NCBI RefSeq assembly: GCF_016820575.1
Contig: NZ_JAEMQH010000001.1
Location: forward strand, 620,001 to 684,000
From: Marinobacter sediminum
GTDB taxonomy: Bacteria > Pseudomonadota > Gammaproteobacteria > Pseudomonadales > Oleiphilaceae
Length of the DNA stretch: 64,000 bases
Reading direction: 5' to 3'
Shown here: positions 8,904-22,036 of the stretch, piece by piece
Numbering within the stretch: position 1 is the stretch's first letter
Layout: every line of letters starts with the position of its first letter
Translations under genes and position numbers: made by a program
The notes under the pieces: model-generated
What the model was told of the DNA's origin: nothing
Seen by the model: the letters and a program-made list of their open reading frames with translations, nothing else
Database searches by the model: none

Positions 8904-10790
8904 GTGGATTTTCCAACCCGTTTCGATGTCATTGTCATTGGTGGTGGTCATGCCGGCACTGAAGCCGCGCTGGCCGCGGCGCGCATGGGCTCTCAGACCC
9001 TGCTGCTGACCCATAACATCGAGACCCTGGGCCAGATGTCCTGTAACCCGGCCATCGGCGGTATCGGCAAAAGCCACCTGGTGAAAGAAATCGATGCCCT
9101 TGGCGGTGCCATGGCCACGGCGACTGACCGGGCCGGGATCCAGTTCCGGGTACTTAACAGTCGCAAGGGGCCGGCTGTGCGCGCGACCCGCGCTCAGGCT
9201 GACCGGGTGTTGTACAAGGCGGCAATCCGGGAAGTGCTGGAAAGTCAGCCCAACCTGACCCTGTTCCAGCAGGCAGCTGATGATCTGATTGTGGAAAACG
9301 ATCAGGTCACCGGGGTGGTGAGCCAGACCGGGATCCGGTTCAACGCCAAGACCGTGGTCCTGACCACCGGCACCTTCCTGGGCGGAGTTATCCACATCGG
9401 TATGCAGCACCATTCCGGCGGCCGTGCCGGTGATGCCCCGGCCAACGCCTTGGCCCAGCGCCTGCGGGAACTGCCGTTCAATGTTGGTCGGTTGAAAACG
9501 GGTACGCCGCCGCGGATTGATGCCCGCAGCGTGGACTTCTCGGTGATGGAACAGCAATGGGGCGACAATCCGGCCCCGGTGATGTCGTTCACCGGCAGCC
9601 GAGCTCAGCACCCGGAGCAGATCTGCTGTTACGTAACCCGAACCACCGAGCGCACCCACGACATCATCCGCAGCGGCTTTGACCGCTCGCCGATGTTCGC
9701 CGGCAGCATCGAAGGCGTTGGACCGCGCTATTGCCCGTCTATCGAGGACAAGGTCAACCGTTTCGCCGACAAGGATTCGCACCAGATCTTTGTCGAGCCC
9801 GAAGGTCTGACCACCAACGAGCTTTACCCCAACGGCATCTCCACAAGCCTGCCTTTTGACATCCAGTTGCAGGCGGTACGGTCGATTCCGGGTTTTGAGA
9901 ATGCCCACATCACGCGCCCGGGCTACGCCATCGAGTACGATTACCTGAATCCGCAGGACCTGCGCCACACCCTGGAAACCAAGTTTATCCAGGGCCTGTA
10001 CTTTGCCGGCCAGATCAACGGTACCACCGGGTATGAAGAAGCCGGCGCCCAGGGATTGCTCGCGGGCATCAACGCCGCGTTGCGGGCTCAGGACAAAGAG
10101 GCGTGGTACCCGCGCCGGGACGAGGCTTACCTGGGTGTACTGGTGGATGATCTGATCACGATGGGGACCAGTGAGCCCTACCGTATGTTCACCAGCCGCG
10201 CTGAATACCGGTTGATCCTGCGCGAGGACAACGCCGATCTGCGCCTGACCGAAACCGGCCGCGAGCTGGGCCTGGTGGATGATCATCGCTGGCAGGTGTT
10301 CAACGACAAGCGCGAGGGCATCACCCAGGAGCGCCGTCGGCTGGAAACCACCCGGATTCACCCGAATACCGACGCCGGGGAGCGGGCCAACGGTTTCCTC
10401 AAGCAGCCGATGACCCGGGACCAGTCCCTGGCCGAGCTGCTGCGCCGGCCGGAGATCGCGTACAGCCACATTGCCGACATCGGTGCCGACAGCGCCGACG
10501 ATCCGAACGTTGCCGATCAGGTGGAGATCGAGATCAAGTACGAGGGCTACATCTCCCGTCAGGCGGATGAGATTGAACGCCTGCGCCGCAATGAGAACAC
10601 CGAATTGCCGGTGGATCTGGATTACGACGTCATTGGTGGCCTGTCTAACGAAATCAAGCAGAAGCTCAAGGAAGTGCGCCCGGAAACCGTCGCTCAGGCG
10701 TCCCGGGTTCAGGGCGTGACCCCGGCTGCGGTCAGTCAGATCCTGGTGCACCTGAAAAAGCGTGATCTGCTGCGTAAACAGAGTGCCTGA
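8904..10790 (+). CDS. mnmG: tRNA uridine-5-carboxymethylaminomethyl synthesis enzyme MnmG
   Basis: 628 residues, full length. The GTG start at 8904 is supported by GAGGTG just upstream and by the family N-terminus [20 protein letters not shown], where GGGHAG is the FAD-binding Rossmann loop. Other signatures are [36 protein letters not shown] and [14 protein letters not shown]. With MnmE it installs the carboxymethylaminomethyl group on U34 of tRNAs reading codons that end in A or G. It heads the mnmG-rsmG-parA-parB gene run; rsmG begins nine bases after the stop. The DnaA-box cluster upstream may also influence its transcription. Confidence 0.98.
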   Translation: MDFPTRFDVIVIGGGHAGTEAALAAARMGSQTLLLTHNIETLGQMSCNPAIGGIGKSHLVKEIDALGGAMATATDRAGIQFRVLNSRKGPAVRATRAQADRVLYKAAIREVLESQPNLTLFQQAADDLIVENDQVTGVVSQTGIRFNAKTVVLTTGTFLGGVIHIGMQHHSGGRAGDAPANALAQRLRELPFNVGRLKTGTPPRIDARSVDFSVMEQQWGDNPAPVMSFTGSRAQHPEQICCYVTRTTERTHDIIRSGFDRSPMFAGSIEGVGPRYCPSIEDKVNRFADKDSHQIFVEPEGLTTNELYPNGISTSLPFDIQLQAVRSIPGFENAHITRPGYAIEYDYLNPQDLRHTLETKFIQGLYFAGQINGTTGYEEAGAQGLLAGINAALRAQDKEAWYPRRDEAYLGVLVDDLITMGTSEPYRMFTSRAEYRLILREDNADLRLTETGRELGLVDDHRWQVFNDKREGITQERRRLETTRIHPNTDAGERANGFLKQPMTRDQSLAELLRRPEIAYSHIADIGADSADDPNVADQVEIEIKYEGYISRQADEIERLRRNENTELPVDLDYDVIGGLSNEIKQKLKEVRPETVAQASRVQGVTPAAVSQILVHLKKRDLLRKQSA

Positions 10791-10799
10791 CCTGATTCT

Positions 10800-11444
10800 A
10801 TGACTAACGCACTTTGGCAGCGCCAGCTCCGGGACGGGCTGGTGGCGATGGATGTGTCCCTGAGCGAGGCCCAGCAACAGCAGTTGCTAGCCTTCCTGAA
10901 CCTGCTCAATAAATGGAATCGGGCCTACAACCTGACCGCGGTTCGCGACGAGCGCGAGATGGTGTCTCGGCAACTGCTCGACAGCCTCAGTATTCTGCCC
11001 AATGTTACTACCGAGCATCTGCTGGATGTGGGTGCTGGTGGCGGCCTGCCTGGCATCCCCCTAGCCATTGCCCTGCCGGAGCGCCGATTCACCCTGCTCG
11101 ACAGCAATGGCAAGAAAACCCGGTTTCTGAATCAATGCGTGCTTGAGCTTGGGCTGGGCAATGTCGAGGTTATCCACGGCCGGGCTGAAGCCTGTACGCC
11201 GGAGCAGCCGTTCACCCAGATCAGTAGCCGGGCTTTCACTGCGCTCGAGAACCTGGTTACCTGGTGCGGTGATTTGCTGGCAAATGGCGGCGAGTTCCTT
11301 GCCATGAAAGGTCAGTTTCCGGATGATGAGGTGGCTGCGCTTCCGGCCGGCTGGCAGGTAAAATCCAGCCATTCCCTGGAAGTCCCCGGAGCCGATGGCG
11401 ACCGTCACCTGCTGGTGGTCACCCGAGCCGATCATTCCCAGTAA
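10800..11444 (+). CDS. rsmG: 16S rRNA (guanine527-N7)-methyltransferase RsmG
   Basis: 214 residues, normal for the family. The S-adenosylmethionine site is seen in LLDVGAGGGLPGIPLAI, preceded by the family helix FLNLLNKWNRAYNLTAVRD. It methylates N7 of G527 in the 530 loop of 16S rRNA. It starts nine bases after mnmG, and parA follows 21 bases after its stop, consistent with one transcript. Confidence 0.97.
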   Translation: MTNALWQRQLRDGLVAMDVSLSEAQQQQLLAFLNLLNKWNRAYNLTAVRDEREMVSRQLLDSLSILPNVTTEHLLDVGAGGGLPGIPLAIALPERRFTLLDSNGKKTRFLNQCVLELGLGNVEVIHGRAEACTPEQPFTQISSRAFTALENLVTWCGDLLANGGEFLAMKGQFPDDEVAALPAGWQVKSSHSLEVPGADGDRHLLVVTRADHSQ

Positions 11445-11465
11445 CCCGCAAACAGGAGGCGAGAC

Positions 11466-12260
11466 ATGGCGCGCGTGATTGCAGTGACCAATCAAAAAGG
11501 CGGTGTGGGGAAAACCACCACCTGCGTCAACCTTGCTGCGTCTCTGGCCGCCACCAAGCGCCGGGTTCTGTTGGTGGATATGGATCCCCAGGGCAACGCC
11601 ACCATGGGTAGTGGTGTGGATAAAAACGCCCTGGAGCTGTCTGGCTACGATTTACTGACTAAGCGCGCCACTGCCGCCGAAGTCACGTTTCTGGCGGAAG
11701 CCTCCGGCTTTGATATCCTGCCGGCCAACGGCGACCTGACCGCGGCCGAGGTCGAATTGATGAACGAGATCGGCCGTGAGCATCGGTTGCGTCTGGCCCT
11801 GAACACGGTTCGGGATAACTACGATTACATCCTCATCGACTGCCCGCCCTCGCTCAGCCTGCTCACTGTAAACGCGCTATCCTCAGCCGATTCCGTGCTG
11901 ATTCCCATGCAGTGCGAGTATTACGCGCTGGAAGGCCTGGCGGCGTTGATGAACACGGTTGAACAGATCCAGGAGACGGTGAACCCGAATCTGCAGTTGG
12001 AGGGCATACTGCGCACCATGTATGACCCGCGCAACAGCCTGACCCTGGACGTGTCCGGTCAGCTCAGCGAGTATTTCGGCGACAAGGTCTACCGGGCGGT
12101 CATCCCTCGTAATGTCCGGCTTGCTGAGGCGCCCAGTTACGGTATGCCGGCGCTGAAATACGACCGTGCCTCGAAGGGAGCGATAGCTTACCTGGCCCTG
12201 GCCGGTGAAATGGTCAGGCGTCACGGCTCAAAAAAGACATCCGCGCCGGTGGCGGTGTAA
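11466..12260 (+). CDS. parA: Chromosome-partitioning ATPase ParA (Soj)
   Basis: 264 residues. The deviant Walker A motif of the ParA/MinD family is at the N-terminus (NQKGGVGKTTTCVNLAASL, residues 8-26), with the conserved LVDMDPQGNATMGSG and the Walker B-like YILIDCPPSLSLLTVNAL. ATP-bound ParA dimers coat the nucleoid and move ParB-parS complexes after replication. AGGAGGCG before the ATG is a strong ribosome binding site. It pairs with parB 48 bases downstream. The short length, with no N-terminal DNA-binding domain, marks it as chromosomal rather than plasmid type Ia. Confidence 0.97.
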   Translation: MARVIAVTNQKGGVGKTTTCVNLAASLAATKRRVLLVDMDPQGNATMGSGVDKNALELSGYDLLTKRATAAEVTFLAEASGFDILPANGDLTAAEVELMNEIGREHRLRLALNTVRDNYDYILIDCPPSLSLLTVNALSSADSVLIPMQCEYYALEGLAALMNTVEQIQETVNPNLQLEGILRTMYDPRNSLTLDVSGQLSEYFGDKVYRAVIPRNVRLAEAPSYGMPALKYDRASKGAIAYLALAGEMVRRHGSKKTSAPVAV

Positions 12261-12308
12261 CATACCGCCCTGTCACTCAATAACGCACAACGAATTTCAA
12301 CGGGAAGA

Positions 12309-13196
12309 ATGACTGACACCATGGCGGCGAAGAAACGAGGATTGGGCGAGCGTGGCCTGGGTGCCCTGCTGGCAGGCTCCAAGGTCAATCTCGACCAGGA
12401 ACTGAAGGATCACGATGGCGAACTGCGGGAGGTTCCCATCGACCTCATCCAGCGTGGCCGCTTCCAGCCACGCCGGGACATGGACCCGGCAGCACTCCAG
12501 GAACTGGCGGACTCCATCCGTCAGCAAGGGGTGATGCAGCCAGTCGTGGTGCGTCCCATCGCCGAAGGTCGTTACGAGCTGATTGCCGGTGAGCGCCGTT
12601 GGCGCGCCACCCAGATGGCTGAGCTCGACAGCATTCCCGCGATCATTCGGGATGTGCCCGATGAAGCGGCCATTGCCATGGCGCTCATCGAGAATATCCA
12701 GCGCGAAAATCTGAACCCGATCGAAGAGGCCTTCGCTCTCCAGCGTCTGCAGGACGAATTTGGCCTGACCCAGGCTCAGGTCGCAGAGGCTGTGGGTAAG
12801 TCCCGTACCACCATCACCAACCTGCTGCGCCTGATTGGCCTGACCGAAGACGTTCGCCTGATGCTCGAGCATGGCGACCTGGAAATGGGCCATGGCCGTG
12901 CCATGTTGACCCTGCCGCCGGAACAGCAGATGCAGGTCGCCAAGCAGGTGGTCGCCAAATCTCTGTCTGTGCGCCAGACCGAGGCGCTGGTGCGCCGGGT
13001 TCAGCAGGAAACGCCGGACCAGAAGTCCGGCCGCGAGGCCTCGGTCGATCCCAACATTCGCGCGCTGCAGGATGACCTGGCTGAGCGCCTCGGAGCCCGG
13101 GTCTCCATAGCCCACGGTCAACGTGGCAAGGGCAAGCTGGTGATTGAATACAGTTCACTGGATGAGCTTGACGGAATATTGGGCCATATCCGTTAA
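12309..13196 (+). CDS. parB: Chromosome-partitioning protein ParB (Spo0J)
   Basis: 295 residues from the ATG at 12309. An ATG four codons later (12321) would give the common MAAKKRGLGERGLGALL start and is equally plausible. It has the ParB CTPase domain with LIAGERRWRATQMAEL, a helix-turn-helix region (FGLTQAQVAEAVGKSRTTI) that would bind parS, and a C-terminal dimerisation tail. It loads on parS and spreads as a CTP-dependent clamp, acting with ParA. I did not find a clear parS palindrome (TGTTTCACGTGAAACA or a close variant) in the window, so its site may lie outside. Confidence 0.96.
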   Translation: MTDTMAAKKRGLGERGLGALLAGSKVNLDQELKDHDGELREVPIDLIQRGRFQPRRDMDPAALQELADSIRQQGVMQPVVVRPIAEGRYELIAGERRWRATQMAELDSIPAIIRDVPDEAAIAMALIENIQRENLNPIEEAFALQRLQDEFGLTQAQVAEAVGKSRTTITNLLRLIGLTEDVRLMLEHGDLEMGHGRAMLTLPPEQQMQVAKQVVAKSLSVRQTEALVRRVQQETPDQKSGREASVDPNIRALQDDLAERLGARVSIAHGQRGKGKLVIEYSSLDELDGILGHIR

Positions 13197-13238
13197 CGTT
13201 TTAGAGAAATCCTCTCGAAACACGTTTTATTCCGAAAT

Positions 13239-13375
13239 CCACCACATGTCGTGACTTTGGTGGTATGAAAACACAACTTGTGTGAAAGCGATGGGATTTG
13301 ACGGCAGAACTGGTTAATTTACCACCACATTTTCGCGTCGGTTCTGTTGAACACCTATTGGTTAACACATATAAT
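13239..13375 (+). promoter_or_regulatory. sigma70 promoter of the ATP synthase operon, with upstream repeats
   Basis: TTGAAC at 13347-13352 and a perfect TATAAT at 13370-13375 are separated by 17 bases, an excellent sigma70 promoter, predicting transcription from about 13382. Upstream, CCACCACAT occurs twice (13239-13247 and 13322-13330), and TGGTGGTA at 13258-13265 is an inverted copy. These could be regulator sites or simply an imperfect hairpin; no known operator was recognised. Confidence 0.7.
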
Positions 13376-13404
13376 TTCGCGCGCTTGGAGTGACAGTAGG
13401 CGGT

Positions 13405-13797
13405 ATGAATTCTAATCGGTCAAGAATCATCCGCCTGCCGCTGGCCCGTTGGTTCGCCATAGAGTTTTCGGCGATTGTCATTTTGAGCTTGTTGTGGAGT
13501 TTAGAGAGTCGTTTGGCTGGTTATTCCGCGTTTGTCGGCGGTCTTATATTTATTGTGCCAAACGCGTATTTCGCTCACCGGATGTTCCGGTTTCAAGGCG
13601 CGCAAAGTGCGCGTCTGATGGTGGGCACCATGTTCAGGGCGGAAAGTACCAAGATCGCCCTTACCGCAGTGTTTTTTGCGGCCGTTTTCATCTTAATGGA
13701 GCCAGTACACGTACCGGCTCTGTTATTCACTTTTGCTGTGATGGTTGTGATGAGTGGCGTGTTGCGCTTCTTTATCCGGCCGCAACCACGGCGATGA
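13405..13797 (+). CDS. atpI: ATP synthase subunit I (AtpI)
   Basis: 130 residues from the ATG at 13405, with about four hydrophobic helices (for example FAIEFSAIVILSLLWSL and FIVPNAYFAHRMFRFQGA). A GTG at 13390 would add five residues but lies only a few bases from the predicted transcription start, so 13405, preceded by AGTAGGCGG, is preferred. AtpI is a small membrane protein that helps assemble the c-ring and is not part of the final enzyme. First gene of atpIBEFHAGDC; atpB starts 15 bases downstream. Confidence 0.88.
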   Translation: MNSNRSRIIRLPLARWFAIEFSAIVILSLLWSLESRLAGYSAFVGGLIFIVPNAYFAHRMFRFQGAQSARLMVGTMFRAESTKIALTAVFFAAVFILMEPVHVPALLFTFAVMVVMSGVLRFFIRPQPRR

Positions 13798-14667
<870 letters not shown>

Positions 14668-14695
14668 TTAAACGCTCTAATACACAAACCCTTAA

Positions 14696-14950
<255 letters not shown>

Positions 14951-14965
14951 TTCAGCCGAAAGAGT

Positions 14966-14999
14966 CGTGCGCGGTGTCACTTCAGTGAAACCGCGCACG
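14966..14999 (+). terminator. Intercistronic hairpin between atpE and atpF
   Basis: CGTGCGCGGTGTCAC at 14966-14980 pairs with 14985-14999 over 15 positions with one mismatch, loop TTCA, followed by GTTTTCC. It lacks a long T-run, so it is more likely a partial attenuator or an mRNA-stabilising 3' end for atpE than a full terminator. This would help subunit c be made in excess. Confidence 0.6.
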
Positions 15000-15045
15000 G
15001 TTTTCCGGACACCAGGACGCAACGAATAGCAAGAGGTACTGTGCC

Positions 15046-15516
15046 GTGAATATAAACCTTACGTTAATAGGGCAATCAATTGCCTTCGCTATTTTCGTCT
15101 GGTTCTGCGTCAAATATGTATGGCCGCCGATTACGGCAGCCATGGAAGCGCGCCAGAAGAAAATTGCCGACGGCCTTTCTGCCGCAGATCGCGCGTCCCG
15201 CGATCTTGAACTTGCGCAGGAAAAAGCCTCCAAGGAAATGCACAAGGCGAAAGAAGAAGCTGCAGCTCTGGTTGATCAGGCTAACAAGCGCGCCGCCCAG
15301 ATTGTTGAGGCGTCCAAAGACGATGCCCGCAAGGAAGGCGAGCGTTTGATTGAGCAGGCCAGAGCTGAAATTCAACAGGAGCGTGTTCAGGCTCGTGACG
15401 CACTGAGGGCCGAAGTGGCAGCACTCGCCGTGGCCGGTGCCGAGAAAATCCTGGAAACCTCTGTAGATGCCAAAGCTCACAGCGAGATGCTGGAAAAGCT
15501 GGCCGCAGAACTCTAA
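15046..15516 (+). CDS. atpF: ATP synthase F0 subunit b
   Basis: 156 residues from the GTG at 15046, giving the family start [20 protein letters not shown]. One N-terminal membrane helix is followed by a long charged coiled coil (about residues 30-150, rich in A, E, K and R) that forms the peripheral stalk. AAGAGG upstream serves as ribosome binding site. The stop lies 12 bases before atpH. Confidence 0.96.
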   Translation: MNINLTLIGQSIAFAIFVWFCVKYVWPPITAAMEARQKKIADGLSAADRASRDLELAQEKASKEMHKAKEEAAALVDQANKRAAQIVEASKDDARKEGERLIEQARAEIQQERVQARDALRAEVAALAVAGAEKILETSVDAKAHSEMLEKLAAEL

Positions 15517-15528
15517 AAGAGGGTCACC

Positions 15529-16065
15529 ATGGCAGAACTGACTACGTTAGCCCGACCCTACGCGAAAGCCGTTTTCGCTGCCGCGCAAGACCAGAATGCT
15601 GTTGATCAGTGGGATCAGGCGCTGGCTTTCGCTGCTCAGGTAGCGGCTGACCAAGAGGTAAAGAACATCCTGGCCAATCCCGGCCTGTCTGAGCAACGCA
15701 AGGCGGAACTCTTCGCAGATTGTTTCGAAGAGCCGCTGCCTGAAGCACTCAGAAATTTCCTGTTGATTCTCGCTGAAAGCAAGCGTCTGGTTTTGTTGCC
15801 GGAAATTTCAGCCCTGTTCAACCTGTACCGGGCCGATCTTGAGCGTACGGTGAGCCTGAAGGTGAGCACGGCTTACGAGATGACCGCCGAGCAACAGCAG
15901 CAACTGATCGACGCACTGTCCAAAAAGCTGGAGCGCAAGGTTTCCCTGGAAGCCGCGACAGATCAGTCCCTGATCGGTGGTGTAGTGGTTCACACAGGCG
16001 ACCTGGTTATTGACGCTTCAGTCCGAGGCAAACTGGCCAGAATGGCAAAGGCTCTGGGCTCCTGA
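15529..16065 (+). CDS. atpH: ATP synthase F1 subunit delta
   Basis: 178 residues, family N-terminus [19 protein letters not shown] and C-terminal [25 protein letters not shown] (the conserved GG..I..GD..D.S...L pattern). It links the peripheral stalk to the top of F1. It sits between atpF and atpA in the standard order. Confidence 0.97.
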   Translation: MAELTTLARPYAKAVFAAAQDQNAVDQWDQALAFAAQVAADQEVKNILANPGLSEQRKAELFADCFEEPLPEALRNFLLILAESKRLVLLPEISALFNLYRADLERTVSLKVSTAYEMTAEQQQQLIDALSKKLERKVSLEAATDQSLIGGVVVHTGDLVIDASVRGKLARMAKALGS

Positions 16066-16093
16066 TTTCAGCACAAGGTTTGAGGACAAAGGC

Positions 16094-17638
16094 ATGCAGC
16101 AACTGAATCCATCCGAGATCAGTGACATCATCAAGAAGAGAATCGAGAAGCTCGACATCTCTTCCGAAGCAAAAAACGAAGGTACGATCCTGTCGGTTTC
16201 TGACGGTATCGTACTGATTCACGGTCTGGCCGACGTTATGTACGGCGAGATGATTGAATTTGCCAATGGCACGTTCGGTATGGCGCTGAACTTGGAGCGC
16301 GATTCCGTTGGTGCGGTTGTGCTGGGCGACTACGAAGATCTGGCCGAAGGTCAGAAGGTTCGTTGTACTGGCCGTATCCTGGAAGTTCCGGTTGGTCCGG
16401 AACTGATGGGTCGTGTAGTTGACGGTTTGGGTAACCCGATCGACGGCAAGGGCGAGCTGGGGACCTCCCAGACTTCACCGGTCGAGAAAGTTGCACCGGG
16501 CGTTATCGCCCGTCAGTCCGTCGACGAGCCTGTACAGACTGGTCTGAAAGCGATCGATACCATGGTCCCCATCGGCCGTGGCCAGCGTGAGTTGATCATC
16601 GGCGACCGTCAGATCGGTAAGACTGCGGTTGCGATCGACGCGATCATCAACCAGAAGAACACCGGTATCAAGTGTATCTATGTTGCGGTGGGCCAGAAGC
16701 AGTCTTCCATTGCTGCGGTAGTCCGCAAGCTGGAAGAGCACGGTGCCATGGATCACACCATTGTGGTTGCAGCTGGTGCGGCCGATCCGGCGGCGATGCA
16801 GTTCCTCGCTCCGTACTCCGGCACCTCCATGGGTGAATACTTCCGCGATCGCGGCGAAGACGCCCTGATCATCTACGATGACCTGTCCAAACAGGCCGTA
16901 GCGTACCGCCAGATTTCCCTGCTGCTGCGTCGTCCGCCGGGCCGCGAAGCATTCCCGGGTGACGTTTTCTACCTGCACTCCCGTCTTCTGGAGCGTGCTT
17001 CCCGGGTCAATGCTGATCACGTCGAGCAGATGACCAATGGTGAAGTGAAAGGCAAGACCGGTTCTTTGACCGCTCTGCCGATTATCGAGACCCAGGCCGG
17101 TGACGTTTCCGCATTCGTACCGACCAACGTTATCTCCATCACCGATGGTCAGATCTTCCTGGAAACCAACCTGTTCAACTCCGGCATTCGTCCGGCGATG
17201 AACGCCGGTGTGTCGGTATCCCGGGTTGGTGGCTCTGCCCAGACCAAGATCATGAAGAAGCTTGGCGGTAACATTCGTCTGGCCCTCGCCCAGTACCGTG
17301 AGCTGGCGGCTTTCGCTCAGTTCGCGTCCGATCTGGACGAAGCCACCCGTAAGCAGTTGGAGCACGGGCAGCGCGTTACTGAGCTGATGAAGCAAAATCA
17401 GTACAGCCCGATGTCGGTTGCCGAGATGGGTACCGTTCTGTATGCAGCTAACGAAGGCTTTCTGGACGACGTAGAGGTCAACGCTGTGGTCAAGTTCGAA
17501 GCACAGCTGATCGACTGGATGCGCGCGGAACAGAAGGACCTGCTCGACAAGATCGGTGCAGAAGGTAATTTCAACGACGAAATTATCGCCGGCCTGAAAG
17601 CTGCTTTGGAGAAATTCAAGACCACTCAAAGCTGGTAA
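16094..17638 (+). CDS. atpA: ATP synthase F1 subunit alpha
   Basis: 514 residues from the ATG at 16094 ([20 protein letters not shown]), the normal length. An upstream in-frame start at 16010 would overlap atpH and add a non-conserved stretch. Walker A-type GDRQIGKTA and the signature region [20 protein letters not shown] are present. It carries the non-catalytic nucleotide site. TTTGAGGACAAAGGC upstream holds the ribosome binding site. The long minus-strand open frame over this gene is an artefact of its codon use. Confidence 0.98.
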   Translation: MQQLNPSEISDIIKKRIEKLDISSEAKNEGTILSVSDGIVLIHGLADVMYGEMIEFANGTFGMALNLERDSVGAVVLGDYEDLAEGQKVRCTGRILEVPVGPELMGRVVDGLGNPIDGKGELGTSQTSPVEKVAPGVIARQSVDEPVQTGLKAIDTMVPIGRGQRELIIGDRQIGKTAVAIDAIINQKNTGIKCIYVAVGQKQSSIAAVVRKLEEHGAMDHTIVVAAGAADPAAMQFLAPYSGTSMGEYFRDRGEDALIIYDDLSKQAVAYRQISLLLRRPPGREAFPGDVFYLHSRLLERASRVNADHVEQMTNGEVKGKTGSLTALPIIETQAGDVSAFVPTNVISITDGQIFLETNLFNSGIRPAMNAGVSVSRVGGSAQTKIMKKLGGNIRLALAQYRELAAFAQFASDLDEATRKQLEHGQRVTELMKQNQYSPMSVAEMGTVLYAANEGFLDDVEVNAVVKFEAQLIDWMRAEQKDLLDKIGAEGNFNDEIIAGLKAALEKFKTTQSW

Positions 17639-17643
17639 GCCCG

Positions 17644-17663
17644 GAGCCCGCTGCGGCGGGCTC
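17644..17663 (+). terminator. Intercistronic hairpin between atpA and atpG
   Basis: GAGCCCGC (17644-17651) pairs with GCGGGCTC (17656-17663), a perfect 8-bp GC-rich stem with a four-base loop, right after the atpA stop. No T-run follows, so read-through into atpG is expected; it may adjust mRNA decay within the operon. Confidence 0.5.
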
Positions 17664-17704
17664 ATTGGTCTACATGAGTGTCTAACTTGAAAAGGCAGTG
17701 ACTT

Positions 17705-20015
<2,311 letters not shown>

Positions 20016-20052
20016 ACCTTTTCTTCACTTTCTGACCCAAGAGGCGTAAGAA

Positions 20053-20475
20053 ATGGCTATGACCGTACATTGTGACGTCGTAAGTGCCGAGGATAAAATC
20101 TTCTCCGGGCTGGTAGAGACACTGACTGCTACCGGCACCGAGGGTGAGATGGGTATTCAGTACGGCCACGCTCCGTTGCTGACCGCGCTTAAGCCCGGTG
20201 CAGTGCGGATCGTAAAACAAGGTGGTACAGAGGAAGTGCTGTACGTTTCCGGAGGATATCTGGAAGTACAGCCCAACCTGATCACCTTGATGGCTGATAC
20301 GGCGCTACGCGCGAAGGATGTCGACGAAGCAGCGGCACTGGAAGCCCAGCGCGAAGCCGAGAAGGCACTGGCAAACAAAACTGGCGAATTCGAGTACTCT
20401 CGTGCCGCAGCCGAGCTGGCAGAAGCTGCAGCTCAGTTGCGTACGATCCAGAAACTGCGCAAGACCTTTCGCTAA
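20053..20475 (+). CDS. atpC: ATP synthase F1 subunit epsilon
   Basis: 140 residues: N-terminal beta sandwich ([20 protein letters not shown], then [20 protein letters not shown]) and C-terminal two-helix hairpin ([20 protein letters not shown]) that can inhibit ATP hydrolysis. Last gene of the atp operon. Confidence 0.96.
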   Translation: MAMTVHCDVVSAEDKIFSGLVETLTATGTEGEMGIQYGHAPLLTALKPGAVRIVKQGGTEEVLYVSGGYLEVQPNLITLMADTALRAKDVDEAAALEAQREAEKALANKTGEFEYSRAAAELAEAAAQLRTIQKLRKTFR

Positions 20476-20506
20476 TCGCGTTAGTGTCTAGAGTTCGCTT
20501 GATCTG

Positions 20507-20596
20507 AAGCCGCATCCTGACGCGGATTGCAGGTTACTCTCCCGTTCATTAGATGTGGAGGGCGGCCAGTGGTTCGTTAGGGAAGCGGCTTTTTTT
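20507..20596 (+). terminator. Possible atp operon terminator
   Basis: GCGGCTT followed by a run of seven T (20585-20596) could pair with AAGCCGC at 20507-20513, closing a large (about 70-base) loop. The long spacing makes this a weak candidate. No compact hairpin with a T-run was seen between atpC and glmU, so partial read-through into glmU is possible. Confidence 0.3.
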
Positions 20597-20641
20597 ATTT
20601 GGAAATAAACTGCCCGACCATTGATCCGGGGATCTATTGTT

Positions 20642-22009
20642 ATGAGCCCGCTACACGTTGTAATTCTGGCCGCTGGTCAGGGATCGAGAATGAAATCCGC
20701 TCTGCCCAAGGTTCTGCACGCAGTGGCCGGACGGCCGATGTTGCATCACGTGATTGGAACAGCCAAGCAGCTTGGCGCAGAAACGATTCACACGGTGATT
20801 GGCCATGGCGCGGATCAGGTAAAGGCCGTTACTCCGGAAGCCTCGGTGAACTGGGTCGTGCAAAGTGAACAGCTGGGCACGGGTCACGCGGTTGCCCAGG
20901 CGCTGCCGGATCTGCCGGACGAAGCCCGGGTGCTGGTGCTATATGGTGATGTGCCACTGACCCGGGTGGAAACCCTGGAAGCCATGGTGGCGGAACTGGA
21001 TGAACAGAGTCTGGGACTGCTCACGGTGACTCTGGACGACCCCTCCGGCTACGGCCGAATTGTTCGCAACAGCGACGGTCAGGTTACCTCCATCGTGGAG
21101 CAGAAAGACGCTTCCGAGACCGAGCTCGCAATAAATGAGGTCAACACCGGCATCCTGGCAGTATCTGCCAAGCACCTCAAGAGCTGGCTGCCAACGCTGT
21201 CCAACGCGAATGCCCAGGGCGAATACTACCTGACGGACATCATCGCCATGGCGGTGGATCATGGTTTGTCCATTTCCGTAGCCCAGCCTGGTGATGCGTT
21301 TGAGGTTCAGGGGGTTAATAACCGGTTACAGCTCGCTGAGCTGGAGCGCTGGTACCAGCGCCGGGAAGCCGATCGGCTGATGACCGAAGGCGCTACTCTG
21401 GCCGACCCGGCACGGATCGATGTCCGGGGCGACCTGACCATCGGTAACGACATCCTGATTGACGTCAACGTGGTATTTGAAGGCAAGGTATCGATTGGCA
21501 GTGGCGTGTCCATCGGCCCGGGCTGCGTAATCAAGGATGCGCGGATTGCCGACGGTGCCCAGATCCACGCCCATAGCGTGATCGAGGGCGCCAGTGTTGG
21601 CGCCAATGCCCAGATCGGGCCGTTTGCCCGTCTGCGCCCGGGCACCGAACTGGCCGCCGACACCAAGGTTGGCAACTTTGTGGAAACCAAGAAGGCAGTA
21701 GTAGGCCAGGGCAGCAAGATCAATCACCTCAGTTACGTGGGTGACGCCTCACTGGGCCGTAATGTGAATGTGGGTGCAGGCACCATCACCTGCAACTATG
21801 ATGGGGTTAACAAGTTCAGGACCGAGATTGGCGACGGTGTCTTTGTCGGTTCCAATACCTCACTGGTTGCTCCAGTCAGGATCTCGGCAGACGCCACCAT
21901 CGGTGCCGGGTCGACCATTACCCGTGATGTCGCAGGCAGTGAGCTGGCCGTGGCGCGCGGGCGCCAACGCAACGTTTCTGGCTGGGAACGGCCGAAGAAA
22001 TCTGATTAA
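20642..22009 (+). CDS. glmU: Bifunctional UDP-GlcNAc pyrophosphorylase / GlcN-1-P acetyltransferase
   Basis: 455 residues from the ATG at 20642 ([17 protein letters not shown]). A start seven codons upstream is unlikely. The N-terminal nucleotidyltransferase shows [18 protein letters not shown] and QLGTGHAV. The C-terminal left-handed beta-helix shows hexapeptide repeats and [20 protein letters not shown] with the catalytic histidine/asparagine region. It makes UDP-N-acetylglucosamine for peptidoglycan and lipopolysaccharide in two steps. It is followed 27 bases later by glmS, which supplies the precursor pathway. Confidence 0.98.
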   Translation: MSPLHVVILAAGQGSRMKSALPKVLHAVAGRPMLHHVIGTAKQLGAETIHTVIGHGADQVKAVTPEASVNWVVQSEQLGTGHAVAQALPDLPDEARVLVLYGDVPLTRVETLEAMVAELDEQSLGLLTVTLDDPSGYGRIVRNSDGQVTSIVEQKDASETELAINEVNTGILAVSAKHLKSWLPTLSNANAQGEYYLTDIIAMAVDHGLSISVAQPGDAFEVQGVNNRLQLAELERWYQRREADRLMTEGATLADPARIDVRGDLTIGNDILIDVNVVFEGKVSIGSGVSIGPGCVIKDARIADGAQIHAHSVIEGASVGANAQIGPFARLRPGTELAADTKVGNFVETKKAVVGQGSKINHLSYVGDASLGRNVNVGAGTITCNYDGVNKFRTEIGDGVFVGSNTSLVAPVRISADATIGAGSTITRDVAGSELAVARGRQRNVSGWERPKKSD

Positions 22010-22036
22010 TAGTATTACAGGACAGGTGATAGCAGC

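Noticed and set aside
8796-10877. 693-codon minus-strand open frame opposite mnmG
   Set aside because: Full antisense shadow of mnmG extending into rsmG; GC-rich codon bias produces it.
11466-13404. parS site near parAB
   Set aside because: I looked for TGTTTCACGTGAAACA-like palindromes in and around parAB and saw only partial matches, none good enough to report.
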